Below, one piece after another: positions 10,762-21,364 of a stretch of 64,000 bases of DNA (its first letter is position 1; every line of letters starts with the position of its first letter). The notes under the pieces were generated by a model that saw only the letters and a list, made by a program, of their open reading frames with translations, did no database searches and was not told the origin of the DNA. Origin of the DNA: Sphaerolaimus hirsutus. Lineage: Eukaryota > Nematoda > Chromadorea > Monhysterida > Sphaerolaimidae. The DNA lies in NCBI GenBank assembly GCA_964036195.1, contig OZ038454.1, positions 7,998,001 to 8,062,000 on the forward strand. Reading direction: 5' to 3'. A program made the position numbers and the translations under genes.

Positions 10762-13700
10762 GCCCCCACCAAATTACACCGTTCTGAATTCGCCCCGCTG
10801 TCGCAATTGTCGCGCATTGGGCCACACAAATGTCATGTGCCAAGAAATGGCCAAATGTCTGGCGTGTTATGGCTACGGACATATGTCGTACGAGTGTCCC
10901 AGACCGACTGTCCCTTGTCCCCAGTGTAGACAAGTTGGACATACTGCAAATAAGTGTCCTGTTGTTTTGAAGGTTTGTGTTATTTTTTATACAGTATTAC
11001 CTCGAAATACCCCCATGTGGGTTTATTATTTCTCCAGCAAAATTTGAAGGGGGGTTTATTCGAGGGTTTTTTATTATTTCGTCAGAAATTTTCGTAAGGA
11101 TCATGGTAAATAGTAGGCATTTGCGTACCCAAAACAGTTGATAAATGTGTCCAAACAGTATATATTTGGATATAAAAACGTAGATAGTTACACAAGCTAG
11201 TCTATTTGTAGCTGCAATGCAAATTAGCAGTAATAAATACATCATGTGCATTGCATACATTCCGGAGGTATTTCGAGGGGGGGTATTATTTCCCCACTCC
11301 ATTTTGAGGGGGGTTAATTCAAGGGGGGGATACGTCTAGGTAATACGGTACTTTTTTAGGTTGTTCTGGTTCGGATTGGTTAATGCACATGATCCGTAAA
11401 TATTTAAATGTGCAAGTACGATTCTCTCTACCGGGAATTTTTTTGGGTTTTGTGCTGGGAGCGCAGAAAACTTTCAAACTTCACCACCAAATTCCACATT
11501 TTTACCAAAAAAATTTGAAAAGGGGTTATTTGGTTAACTATTGGATAAAATTGCCAATTATTTTAGAAAAAAACGGTGCCGGCGGCGCAAAATTCTCCGA
11601 CATCTTTTTGGAACAATGCCAATGAAACCAGAGTTTTGGCGCAGCAAAATGGCCCACGGCGTTGGTTTCATAGTATACTGTAATTTAGCAGTCATATTTT
11701 CTATGCCAATCCTCCGATGGCTTTTTCAGAAAACAATGGCCAACCACTCATGAGTGTGTCGTTCGCTGTTCCGACGAATAGTGGCAACTTGCAGCACAGG
11801 TGATTAGAAGGGATTATAAAGGAAAATAGTGCATAAAAATGTCATTTTTTTCTTAAAATATTGAGAAATTTTGTGAACTGTAATGTGAATATGGTGAACT
11901 TGCAAATTATGCGTTACTTCTAAAAGTCGATAAGTCCGAAATTTGGCAAATTGAGTGAAAAAATTGGGCATCTTGGGTTTGTTCCACCAATTTCACCATT
12001 TCTGATAGTCTTGGAAAATTTTGCAAAAAAAGCGGGTAAGAAGTCGATAGGTACAGTAAAATTGGCTTGAAGTCGATTCCGTATTTGTAGTTCCGTTTGC
12101 AAAAACGCTCGAATGCGGAACACAAAATTGCAGTTACCTACCTTGCTCTATCGATTTTTATAACGGACGTCTCAATTATATTTTACAATTTCAATGTTAC
12201 AATGGTAAAAAAACATTCTATTCTCAAACTACAGACAAGCACAGAGTGTCCAGAGTGTGCAGGTGCCGCAAAAATGTCAGGCCGAAATCCAAGACCATTT
12301 ATCGTCCATTAAGACAATTATCGAAGACATTCGATTGCAAACGGAAATTTTGTTACGGGAGAGAAATGAGGCGATGTTTCAGCGAAAGCGCGAGTATAGC
12401 GTTTGGTTGAAGGATCAAAAAAATAGTCGGTTCCCATTTACAGAGTTGTCCTTCTTGTTATGTAGTTGCATGGCTCGCGCTTTTACGTGTGGATTTTGCA
12501 CGTTGTACATACCGCGTAGAGCCGTACCCCACAGTTTACCGTAATTTTGAAGATTTACCGTACCGTTTACCGGCATTTTCAAGATTTATCACACCGTACC
12601 GGTACCCGTTTCCCACCCGAATTCCCACTTCAATTTCCCAGTGTCGCAACTGATCGCCAGCGGTCAGTTGGTGAACCTGCTGGACGGCCCCGAGCAGTGC
12701 GACCGCACCGACGAAAGTGTACTGCTAGCGGCGCATTTGCACGCGATTTGCGGCAGCAGATTCGCATGGGGCCCCCGTTTTAGGGATCTCAATTGTGAGG
12801 AGTGGGACAGTGGTGTACCGGCTGGGGAAAGTTGGCACGATGCCAGGTGGGATTTGAAGTTTGTGGGTGTACTCGAATAAATGCATTTTACATTTGTATT
12901 TTCGTATGAAATACCAGCTATTATATATGTGGCTATGCGTGTGAACATTGGCACATGAAAATACCATGCCGAAATCACATGAATAGTTTGGAAATGTTTA
13001 TAATTAACTAACTTTTTATAGGAATAACTTACATAGATAGCTGGAACGCTTGGGAGGGGGGTAAACCCCCCCCCCATACTGAACCCCTGCCTCTTCATAT
13101 TATTTTTATTCATTGATAATACCATTCTTGATGCGCAGCACAATTACAAGCAGCGATGGGGTGTTTTCGGGTGACCCTGGAACTGTTTTACAGGACGCTG
13201 TAAGTCAGCCGGTTGACAACTCTCGGGTTCCGGAAAATATCATCCCGTTGGTTTTTTGCATTTTTGTTATAAAATGTCGTTGTTTTTTCGTGTTGTCTAA
13301 ACGGAGTATTTGAAAGATTTGGTTTTTGATCCCGTAGATACCGTATTTCCTCGAAATACCCCCAGGGGGTTTATTTTTTCAGAGTGAAAATTTTGAGGGG
13401 GTATTTCGAGTGGGGTATTAATTCCCCATAATTTTTCTAGATGAGTCATAGTAAAAATGGGCTTTTAGATACCCAAACTGGTAATAAACGTGATTTAATG
13501 GGATACATTTAGACATTCCAACGTAGATGGATACACAAACTAAGTAGTATGTGTAGCTGCTATGCATATTGGCATCAATTAATACATCTTGTACCTTGCA
13601 TACATGACGTACCTTATTCCACACCGGGTGTATTTCCGGAGGGGGTAATTCGAGGGGGGATGACACTTTTGGATAGCTTATGCTCTATTCTCCTGATCGA

Positions 13701-16180
13701 TATTCTTTGATTCATTCGTTATTTAGCATCCCGACTGTTTTCCATATTTTTGATACTTGTGCTCAAATTTAGTCCAAAACATGACTAAAGATTACTTTGC
13801 ATATCAGGAAAGTAAGATCAATATAATTCACGTGTTTTACATAGGGTTGAAAAAAACCGTTGTTTCAACTCTATGTTTTTTTACAAAAAAAACAACGTTT
13901 TTTATTTAAAAAAGGGTGTTTCAAAGCTCCCAGATAGGGATGGCCAAGGTTTTTTCCAAAGGTTTAAAAAAAAAACGTTTGAAAAAAACCCATCGGCCAA
14001 CCCTGGTTTTACATTATCACAGCAGCGAAAATGAAGAAAATGCAGGAGATATCATTGATATGATTGAGCTGACAGAGAATCTAAAGTTGTATGATGAAAC
14101 AAATGTGGTTGTAGCATCTGAAACAGATGGAAATTGCGCGCATCGTGACGAAAACACGGCTATGTGAGTGGGGGGCTGGTATAGGTAAAAATGTAAAATG
14201 TCATGCAAAGTGTCAATAGTCTTGTAATTTTTACACGGTCTGTGAGTCGCACCTGTAGGGGTCTCCAATGGCTGGGTTACCCCCTACCCCCCCCCCCCAC
14301 GCCAAAGTCCCCCCAGCTATCTGTCTATCCCGGAGGCAAATTTTTTGGCTACTTTCCCTGACACCCCCTATCTGGAGCGATTTGTGTGAAATTATACATC
14401 AAATTTTTGATCAAAATCGCTTATTTTCATACATTTTAATACACTTTCACCACCAAAATCACCACTTTATGCTCCTTAAAAAGCCTATACATCGAACCCC
14501 CACAACCCCCCCCCCCCCCGATTTTTTTTTAGCTATCTATCCCTCCGGAGGAGCGATTTGCTATCTATCCAACCCCCGGGAGACATTTAAAAAAACATTA
14601 AAAGACCCCCGGTCACCCCTAGTGCTAATATCTTAATGCGGTGTCGCTTAATCATGCTGCATGATTGATGTACAGCAACTATAATTAATGATTGAATACT
14701 CAATCAGAAAAAACTTTTCAGAAAATCGCTTCAGTACGACTACAATTTGGATTCAGAAAGCACCGAATCAATGGACCAGCGCAATGACGCCGATATACAA
14801 TGGACTAAAAGTGGGTTTTTAATGATTGCATGATTTGGACAGAAATTTTGCCCCAATTTTCGTTCAAAATAAAATCGCTGGTTCATATGCCTTATTGCCT
14901 ATTTTCGATTATTTTTGTCCTATGTAATTATGTGCCTATAGACTACAACAAAAAAGGGGGGTCAACAAAAAAAATTACAGAAAACGGAAACGGCAAAATT
15001 TTGCACTTGCTGGAAGACGGAAACGGAAAAAAAATTTGCACTTGCCGGAAAACGGAAAGCAAAATTTATTCAGAACAGAAATGGAAGAAATTACAGAAAT
15101 TTATTCAGAAATGGAAAAAATTGCAGAAATTTAGCCAGAAATGGAAGAAAAAAATTGCAGAAATTTAGCTGGGAATGAAAATTTGCAGAAATTCTGCTTG
15201 AAACAGAAAAGATATGCACAACGCAAAATAAATATGCAAAAAATGCATGCTGTAAAACAGAAAACAGAATGAACCAGAAAATGGGAAATGCCATGGAAAA
15301 ACAGATTTGCTGAAAAATAGAAAATAAGGTAGAAAAAAAACACACAGAAAATTTGCCTAAAAACCAAAAATGAGGCGGGAAAAGAACGACAGAAAAATTT
15401 CCGGAAACACGGAAAACGAAAAATAATTTAGTGGCCGGAAAACGGAAATTTAACACCCTACTATATATCTATTTTATCCATTATTCAGTCATTTCCTCCG
15501 AACTTTTATCTATTTTCTGCCTTTTATACATTTAAAACTCCTAAATACATATTGAACCCCCGACAGGTGGAATGTTTGCCAGCACTATAGATTGGCCGTC
15601 ATTGGATAGGAAAAATAAATCAAACGATACTTCTGTGCTGCCGGATGAAAACAACTGCGCCAAATCTGCACGTTGGTTTATAAAAATCTTGTTTTTGGCC
15701 CTCCCGATCGATCGATATATTTATTTAGCCGAATTCGGTGGAGAAACGTGTATCTACTCGATTCAATGGCTGTCTGTGTTTATCTTCGATACTAGCTGCT
15801 ATTATCCAACGGTGATATATGAAAATTCGAAAACGTTTTGAACGTTTCGAGCAAAAAATTCACCACTAGAAAAAAAAACTTGATTTTTTTTCACCAGAAA
15901 AATTGGAAACTTCAAAAAAAAAATCTGAATTTTTCTTAATTCCAAATGGGTAGTGGTCGATCATGCAAATTGATCAAGTCGCCCGAAAAATTTTCGGGTA
16001 CATGATTTATGTCCCATTTCTGTCCGACCTATGTCGCGATTTATGTCCCAACGATGATATCCGAGAGTGATTTTTACCACTGAATTCCACCGTGTTTGAC
16101 TGATTTCAGCGGCGGTAAAACAAAAGGCACCGACAAAGAAAAATGTGAAAAATTCGAAGAAGAAAAAGAGGAAGCACTGA
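10762..16180 (+). CDS. CCHC zinc-knuckle / coiled-coil protein, copy B (in-frame stop in exon 2)
   Basis: Exons by phase: 10762-10972, 11567-11799, 12235-12425, 12642-12846, 13139 to about 13170 or 13199, about 14046 (or 14023)-14163, 14722-14810, 15567-15671 and 16110-16180 (TGA). Exon 1 has three CCHC knuckles (CRNCRALGHTNVMC, CLACYGYGHMSYEC, CPQCRQVGHTANKC). Exon 3 is a strong coiled coil (SSIKTIIEDIRLQTEILLRE). Exon 4 is homologous to copies A and C. Middle exons are acidic and the last is very basic (KNSKKKKRKH), a likely nuclear signal. Exon 2 is Asn/Gln/Ser/Pro-rich and carries TAA at 11681-11683, with coding-like sequence in the same frame on both sides. The first exon and start codon are not identified. 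Nuclear RNA binding is inferred only from the motifs. Confidence 0.6.
10992..11350. repeat. CCGTATTACCTCGAA element, full-length, intron 1 of copy B
   Basis: 'cagtattacctcgaaatac' at the left pairs with 'taggtaatacgg' at the right. The interior of about 170 bp (11105-11270) matches the interior of the copy at 13340-13662 ('aatgcaaattagcagtaa', 'acgtagatagttacacaa'), so this is a distinct subfamily with a conserved body. Confidence 0.75.
13340..13662. repeat. CCGTATTTCCTCGAA element, intron 5 of copy B
   Basis: It begins CCGTATTTCCTCGAAATAC and shares its body with the 10992 copy. The right end is decayed ('ggtaattcgaggggggat'). Confidence 0.7.
13934..14000. repeat. Short hairpin, TAGGGATGGCCAA arms
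   Basis: TAGGGATGGCCAAGG pairs with 'cggccaaccctgg', with complementary A/T-rich 'ggttttttcc' and 'ggaaaaaaacc'-type tracts between. A related left end is seen at 18878 (TAGGGATGGCCAG). Confidence 0.55.
14268..14625. repeat. C-rich repeat with GCTATCTATC words, intron 6 of copy B
   Basis: C-runs flank 'gctatctgtctatcccggagg' and, near the right end, 'agctatctatccctccggagg'. The block is related to 9880-10265 and to 481-660. The apparent 122-aa open frame is repeat-derived. Confidence 0.55.
14960..15460. repeat. GGAAAACGGAAA array element, intron 7 of copy B
   Basis: Many degenerate copies of 'cagaaatggaaaaaattgcag' and 'ggaaaacggaaa' run to a right end 'ggaaatttaacacccta'. This resembles the TTGACACCCTA end of the 37024-37285 element. 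The left terminus is not clear. The 121-aa minus-strand open frame is a by-product of the array. Confidence 0.6.
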
Positions 16181-16764
16181 GTCATCAGTTTTTTTAATTG
16201 TTTTTGTAAGAATTTTACTTTTTTTACTTCACCCGTTTAATTCTGTTTGTTTGTTTTTTATTAGTGATCCTTATTTTAATCTTGATCGGCCTCGAATTTC
16301 GCATAATTTCTTGAAAAACTTGCCAATTTCGAATTCTGTAGAATTTTGATTCGTCACTGGTCTCAGATTGTGCCTTTATACTGTATTATTAATTCGGTGC
16401 GTAATAATCAAAAAGTTCCGAAATGTTTTGTGCTCTGACGATTTTTTCTATGCAATTTAGTTTCGCTATGAATTGTTCAAGTGTGGTGAGCGTCTGAGCA
16501 TATACCTATATACTACATGTGCGCTGTTTTTTCTTGGCAAGCTCAATATTGAATGATTGGATGGAATGAAATTGGATAAATTATAAAATTGCTATGAATA
16601 TGGAATTTCCAATAAGCAGTTGTGTCAGTAAATTTACACGGTGCTACATCGTTGGTAGGCTGGCTTCACGCCAGGTTTTCAAACGTTTTAAGGTTTATAG
16701 GTTTCGTCGTTGGCCTCGGGTAGTGCGTTTGTTCGCATTGTTCATCCACTGCATAATAATGATT

Positions 16765-16853
16765 ACCGTATTTCCTCGAATTACCCTCGGGGGGGTGGGG
16801 GGTATTTTTTCAGAGTGGAAATTTTGAGGGGGGTATTTCGAGGAAATACGGTA
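16765..16853. repeat. Compact 89-bp CCGTATTTCCTCGAA hairpin
   Basis: ACCGTATTTCCTCGAATTAC at the left and TATTTCGAGGAAATACGGTA at the right are inverted. Only the GGGGG/CAGAGTGGAAATTTTGAGG core lies between. This looks like the minimal form of the family. Confidence 0.85.
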
Positions 16854-17591
16854 AATAGTTGATATTGCCCGTGCTGATAGTTTGATCCCTGATGCACTGT
16901 TAAGTCAAATGTCATGACAAATGTCATAAAATATTGTCAATTGTCAGGCAAAGTGTCAGACAGAGTGTTAATTCTCATTCAAAGTTCAGTAAAAGACATT
17001 TTACATGACATTTGACGCTTTACTTTACACTTTACAGGGCTCTAGACCGTCCTCTGGTTGTCTTGTGCTTTGACGACGTTTTATGCAATTATCTCCGATG
17101 TCGATATTCATCTCACATTTTATAGGAAGTTTTGTGGTATTTTTTATTGTGTTTTATTGCGTATTTCAATGTGATGGCATTCACAAATATGCTACATATT
17201 AAATTCATACGTAATTATGTTATTTTCTGTTTCTGGTTTCCCCATGTGCCTTGGATGATCACTCGCACGTATTGAATTTTTATCAATAGTTTGTCAAATA
17301 TTGCTTCTGTAAATATTTAAAACTTACCCCATATAATGCGCAAAATACATTTAAAAGTAAAAACGAAAATTATAAATACCGTATTTCCTCGAATTACCCC
17401 CCCTCGAAATACCCTTAGGTCTGAGCGACCTGAGGAAAAAACGTTCCTCGAAATACTCCCCTCTGAAATAAAGTATTTATACTCGGCATACCTGATACTC
17501 TACAAATAGATATGATTTATGTCTTCGGCTGGCAGACAGCCAACTGAAAACTTATGAACTGACTCGCAACTTTCAGAGGGTGGTCCCAAGC

Positions 17592-17845
17592 CCTGCAAAG
17601 TAAAGTGTCAAATGTGAAGTCAGATGTAAAGTGAAGTGTCAATTGTGTATCCAAATCTTATTTTTAGTATCCAAATCTTATGTTTTTGTATCCAAATGTT
17701 ATGTCAAAAGATAAGATTTGGATACAAAAACATAAGATTTGGATACGAAAAATAAGATTTGGATACACAATTGACACTTTACATTACATTTGACTTTGCA
17801 TTTGACTTTACATTTGACACTTTACTTGACACTTTACAGGGCTTG
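17592..17845. repeat. TGTCATG-family foldback with a GTATCCAAATCTTATTTTT core
   Basis: The outer arms are 'ccctgcaaagtaaagtgtcaa' and its inverse with 'tttacagggcttggga'. The centre is a palindrome of three GTATCCAAAT.TTAT words and their complements. The centre also occurs at 3318-3433, within unrelated outer arms. Confidence 0.75.
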
Positions 17846-18099
17846 GGATTACCACCAGTCAGCCTCAGTTCAGTGCGACTGCGGTTATGACGTCATGATG
17901 GAGTGTTACCTCCAGAAAAATGTAGGCTGTAATGTCGCCTGAGTATACATCATGTATTAATTGCTACCAATTTGCATCGCATCTAGGTACACATAGTTTG
18001 TCTAGATATACCTATACGCATACATGTGTAGGTAAATATTTATATCCCTTTTTGTCACAATAATCACCAGTTTTGGGTATGTAAAAGCCTAAATTAACT

Positions 18100-18495
18100 A
18101 CCGTATTACCTCGAAATACCCCCAGGGGTTTATTATTTCGCCAGCAAAATTTGAGGGGGGGATAATTCGAGGGGGGGGTCTATTATTTCGCCAGAAATTT
18201 TCGGAAATTCCCCATACGCGGACGTAGAAAAATCTAACAATTACATTGATGTATATGTGTTTATACGCATATATAACTGTATATACACAAAAACCCTTCC
18301 CTAACGTCACTTAATCAACAGTTTAGACGTGTGTTCTGCATTGTACAGATCACAAACTGCGGTATTTGTCATGTACGTTCACGTTACACTCAATCTTAGG
18401 GGGGGTATTTCGAGGGGGGGGGTTTATTATTTCCTCAGCCGAAATTTAGGGGGGGTATTTCGAGGGGGGGGGGGGTTAATTCGAGGTAATACGGT
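18100..18495. repeat. CCGTATTACCTCGAA element, full-length
   Basis: ACCGTATTACCTCGAAATAC at the left pairs with TTCGAGGTAATACGGT at the right. The interior (18190-18390) is closely matched, in opposite orientation, by 61318-61659 (shared words 'acaaaaacccttccctaacg', 'gtgtgttctgcattgtacag'). Confidence 0.85.
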
Positions 18496-19137
18496 ATGAT
18501 CGTTCACGAACGTTCATTTTCTGATTTCTACCATTTCAGTTTCTGTCCTACACTGCCTAAACTGTCAATATACATAGCACCATTACAGATCCTTATCTAG
18601 GCATGCACAAGTTGTTCAAACATAAAAATTCGTGAAATTTCGTGTTTGCCAAAATCCAAATCCGTGTTCTTGCCTCCAGCTGAACTTCGTTTTTCTCGCT
18701 TCGCGTTGATTACGGATATATGGTTCATGCTCTCTGTTCTCTCTATTCATTGTTCACCTCAATTGTGTTTTAACTAGTAAATTCACTTCTTACGCCATTC
18801 GTCAGATGTCTCGTGCAAAAAATCTGGTGGAACATTTTCGGTATGAAGCGTTAGCGTTTCTATGCATTTTAAATTAGGGATGGCCAGTGTTTGTTTAACG
18901 GTTTTTTAAACGTACGCAACGATCGAAAACGTTATTTTAAGTGCAGCCACATTTTTAGTACCGTATTTCCTCGAAATACCCCTCCTTGAATTGACCCCCC
19001 TCGACTTACCCCCAGGTGTTTTCGAGCTGAGAAAAAAATACCCCCCCTCTTGAATGATATACATGATGTAAACACATTCCCGGTCAAGTAAGCCACCCAT
19101 TTTTTTATTTCATTTCGGAAGCTATATCTCGGGGGGC

Positions 19138-19893
19138 CAGGCCTCCTACGCACAAACGCCCGGCGCGCACAAACGCCCGGCACGCACAAAATTGAGCCCG
19201 CCACGCACAAATGCCCGGTACGCACAAATATGATGCTCTGTGCGTACCGGGCATTTGTGCGAACCGGTCATTTGTGCGTACCAGTCATTTGTGCATACCG
19301 GGCAGTGGATTTTCACACGCCCCTCCACTTTGTGTTTGCCCCCCATACATGAGCACCTGGATGCTTCCAAAAAAATATTTGGCACGTTTTCAAGTAAAGT
19401 GAAAAGTCATGTGACAACTGTAAATACATTTCACTCATCAAAATTATTTGACACTTTTTACAGGTAAAAAAACTGAAAAGTCAAATGACTTTTTACTTTT
19501 ATACTCAAGTATTTCCAAGTCAAAAGTCAAAAGTATTTGTTTGTCACATGACTTTTCATTTTATTACTCGAAAAAAGCGCCAAAAGCGGTAAAAAGATTG
19601 AAAAGTCAAATAAAAAACTTTTTAAAAAAAGTGTTTTAGGCCCATTTTTGCAGTTAAGTAGACAAAATCCTTCAGTATGAAAATTTTTTACAATCCCAAT
19701 CCCGACCAATGCCGGATACAAGCCCAGCCCACACATATGACCGGCGCGCACAAATGACTGGCACGCACATTGTGCGGCACGCACACGCACACAGCTACAG
19801 TTTTGTGCATACCGGGCGTTTGTGCGTACCGGACTTTCATTTTGTGCGTGCCAGGCGTTTGTGCGCGCCGGGCGTTTGTGCGTACAGGTGCGG
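19138..19893. repeat. Inverted-repeat element with CCCGGTACGCACAAA arrays at both ends
   Basis: The left array (19138-19300) has about five 'cgcacaaacgcccgg' units, then the same unit inverted. The right array (19735-19893) repeats this. Outer ends 'ggcctcctacgcacaaacg' and 'cgtttgtgcgtac..gg' are reverse complements. The interior has 'aaagtgaaaagtcatgtgac' words and their complements. Confidence 0.7.
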
Positions 19894-19905
19894 AGCCATC
19901 TCGGG

Positions 19906-20616
19906 CTATGGTGGGGTTATAGAGCTGAAACTTTGTGAATATATTTCTGCGGTTGATTGCTCAAGGTGATCAAAGGACCATGGTGCACCATCGTCCGCTG
20001 ACAAATATAAGTATTGATAATCAAACGAGTCATAAGAGTAGTCAGTGGTCACGTATTTTTCACATGATTGACATAGCTCTGGCTCGACATCAACAGTTTC
20101 GAAAGTTTTGAATTGACAATTGACTGATGCGGGACATGAAAAGTTTTTCGGAAATTTCAAAATTCGCATCAAAAATCGTCGCCAGGGCATGGTGTATCGT
20201 AACCCCTCAAATTTGGAAATTTGACTCTGTTGCAGCATGGATGGGGCAGTGTGCCAAGAAATCAAACGGTAATAAGCGCGTGATACACATTTCAAACGTT
20301 CAAAACGCTTATGCAAAAGCCAACATTTGTGGTTCCAGTATGTGCACGGTAGCATAGGGCTAAGCTGAAACACTACGCCCTGTACGCATGGAGGGTGGCT
20401 ATGTGTGCGGTGTGAAAGGGGGGTGCAACACGGTGCCGTGACCCAAGGTGGGACCTCCAATATAATAAAGTGGACCCCCGGGTACTGCAACATTGTCTCT
20501 AATATAATGATATAACCCTTCTGGTCTTGCAACCTCGCCATTATGAGCCAAATAGCAACATCTTGGACAATGTCCATTTCCGTCAGAACTTTCAACGATG
20601 CGCTCATGCAACCCAT
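19906..20616 (-). CDS. Unrecognised 236-aa ORF overlapping the preceding ORF in the +1 frame
   Basis: The first ~72 codons overlap the end of the 321-aa ORF; the rest is independent. The C-terminal half has a Cys pair (LCQSCEKY) and an acidic, aromatic tail (YDSFDYQYLYLSADD). The overlap could support a frameshift fusion, a reinitiated second protein, or a frameshift mutation in one ancestral gene. No slippery site was identified. No family recognised. Confidence 0.4.
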   Translation of the reverse strand: MGCMSASLKVLTEMDIVQDVAIWLIMARLQDQKGYIIILETMLQYPGVHFIILEVPPWVTAPCCTPLSHRTHSHPPCVQGVVFQLSPMLPCTYWNHKCWLLHKRFERLKCVSRAYYRLISWHTAPSMLQQSQISKFEGLRYTMPWRRFLMRILKFPKNFSCPASVNCQFKTFETVDVEPELCQSCEKYVTTDYSYDSFDYQYLYLSADDGAPWSFDHLEQSTAEIYSQSFSSITPP

Positions 20617-21364
20617 CCTGCCTAATTACACCAAATCTACAGCACCTAACAGGGGACTTAACTGCCTTTTGCACGTGTGGAACGACAAACGATGGCAACG
20701 CGCCAACTAGATAATCGCACAATTCTGATAATTCAACGAGCGACATAATGTCCACCGGACGATCAACAATTGCCCTACAAGCCCTACGCTTGCCGCGTGC
20801 GCGGGAACCCTGTCTGCCAAACTTCACCAGCTTGGTGCCTTTCGACCTAGCTATTCCGAAGGACGTAGGCTTTGGAACTTTTCGGTCTACTTGGTTGCCA
20901 CAGCTAACAAAGTCCGGTCGCGCAAATTGCAAAAGCTTGCGGCGAATAACGTGCGGCTGCAATTTCCCCTTCTTGCCCACCAAATACCAAAGGTTTCTAG
21001 GCTGCACAGATTTCTTCAGCCTTTCAGTGGTTTTCTCAAAAACACCACAAATTCCAGGCTCAATAAAAGCTGGCTCCATGATCAAGTGATCAAACAACCA
21101 CTGCTGAGAGGCATCACAAATCACTTCGCCATTGGGCAGAACAGAATCAACAACGAAATCACCGGCGCCCTGAACCTTTTCCGCGTACGTGGCCCTTCGC
21201 TGAATTTGAAACATTTCCGACACGGGTTCAAAACTATCCAAAACAGGGCCCATTTCCAAATCATCAACTTCCCAGAAACCTTCAGAACTTGGCGCACTTT
21301 CGAAAACAGAAACAAGATTAGCCCACGCTTCCAAAACCGACAATTCAACCTTATTTGAATGCAA
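20399..21364 (-). CDS. Unrecognised 321-aa ORF in the minus-strand insertion
   Basis: Open from ATG at 21364 to a stop at 20399 with no intron. The first third is acidic and the middle is Lys/Arg-rich (KKGKLQPHVIRRK, GRQGSRARGKRRACR). The C-terminal third has clustered Cys/His (VRCCRFGVIRQDGLH, NGHCPRCCYLAHNG) that could bind metal, ending Gly/Pro-rich. A TYAEKV word near residue 60 loosely resembles gag-like or ORF1-like proteins, which is not enough for assignment. The last 218 bases overlap the next ORF in the +1 frame. Confidence 0.5.
   Translation of the reverse strand: MHSNKVELSVLEAWANLVSVFESAPSSEGFWEVDDLEMGPVLDSFEPVSEMFQIQRRATYAEKVQGAGDFVVDSVLPNGEVICDASQQWLFDHLIMEPAFIEPGICGVFEKTTERLKKSVQPRNLWYLVGKKGKLQPHVIRRKLLQFARPDFVSCGNQVDRKVPKPTSFGIARSKGTKLVKFGRQGSRARGKRRACRAIVDRPVDIMSLVELSELCDYLVGALPSFVVPHVQKAVKSPVRCCRFGVIRQDGLHERIVESSDGNGHCPRCCYLAHNGEVARPEGLYHYIRDNVAVPGGPLYYIGGPTLGHGTVLHPPFTPHT

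Larger units (their letters stand above)
16181..19137. other. Repeat-rich spacer downstream of copy B
   Basis: Holds CCGTATTT-family copies at 16765-16853, 17379-17470 (partial), 18100-18495 and 18958-19060 (partial), and TGTCATG-family copies at 16903-17042 and 17592-17845. Unassigned AT-rich DNA remains at 16200-16760, 17045-17375 and 18500-18955. No exon could be supported. Confidence 0.5.

Noticed and set aside
15091-15456. 121-aa minus-strand open frame, Phe-rich
   Set aside because: Antisense reading of the GGAAAACGG array, low complexity.
20891-21358. 155-aa plus-strand frame
   Set aside because: Antisense shadow of the longer 321-aa minus-strand ORF; no splice or domain support.
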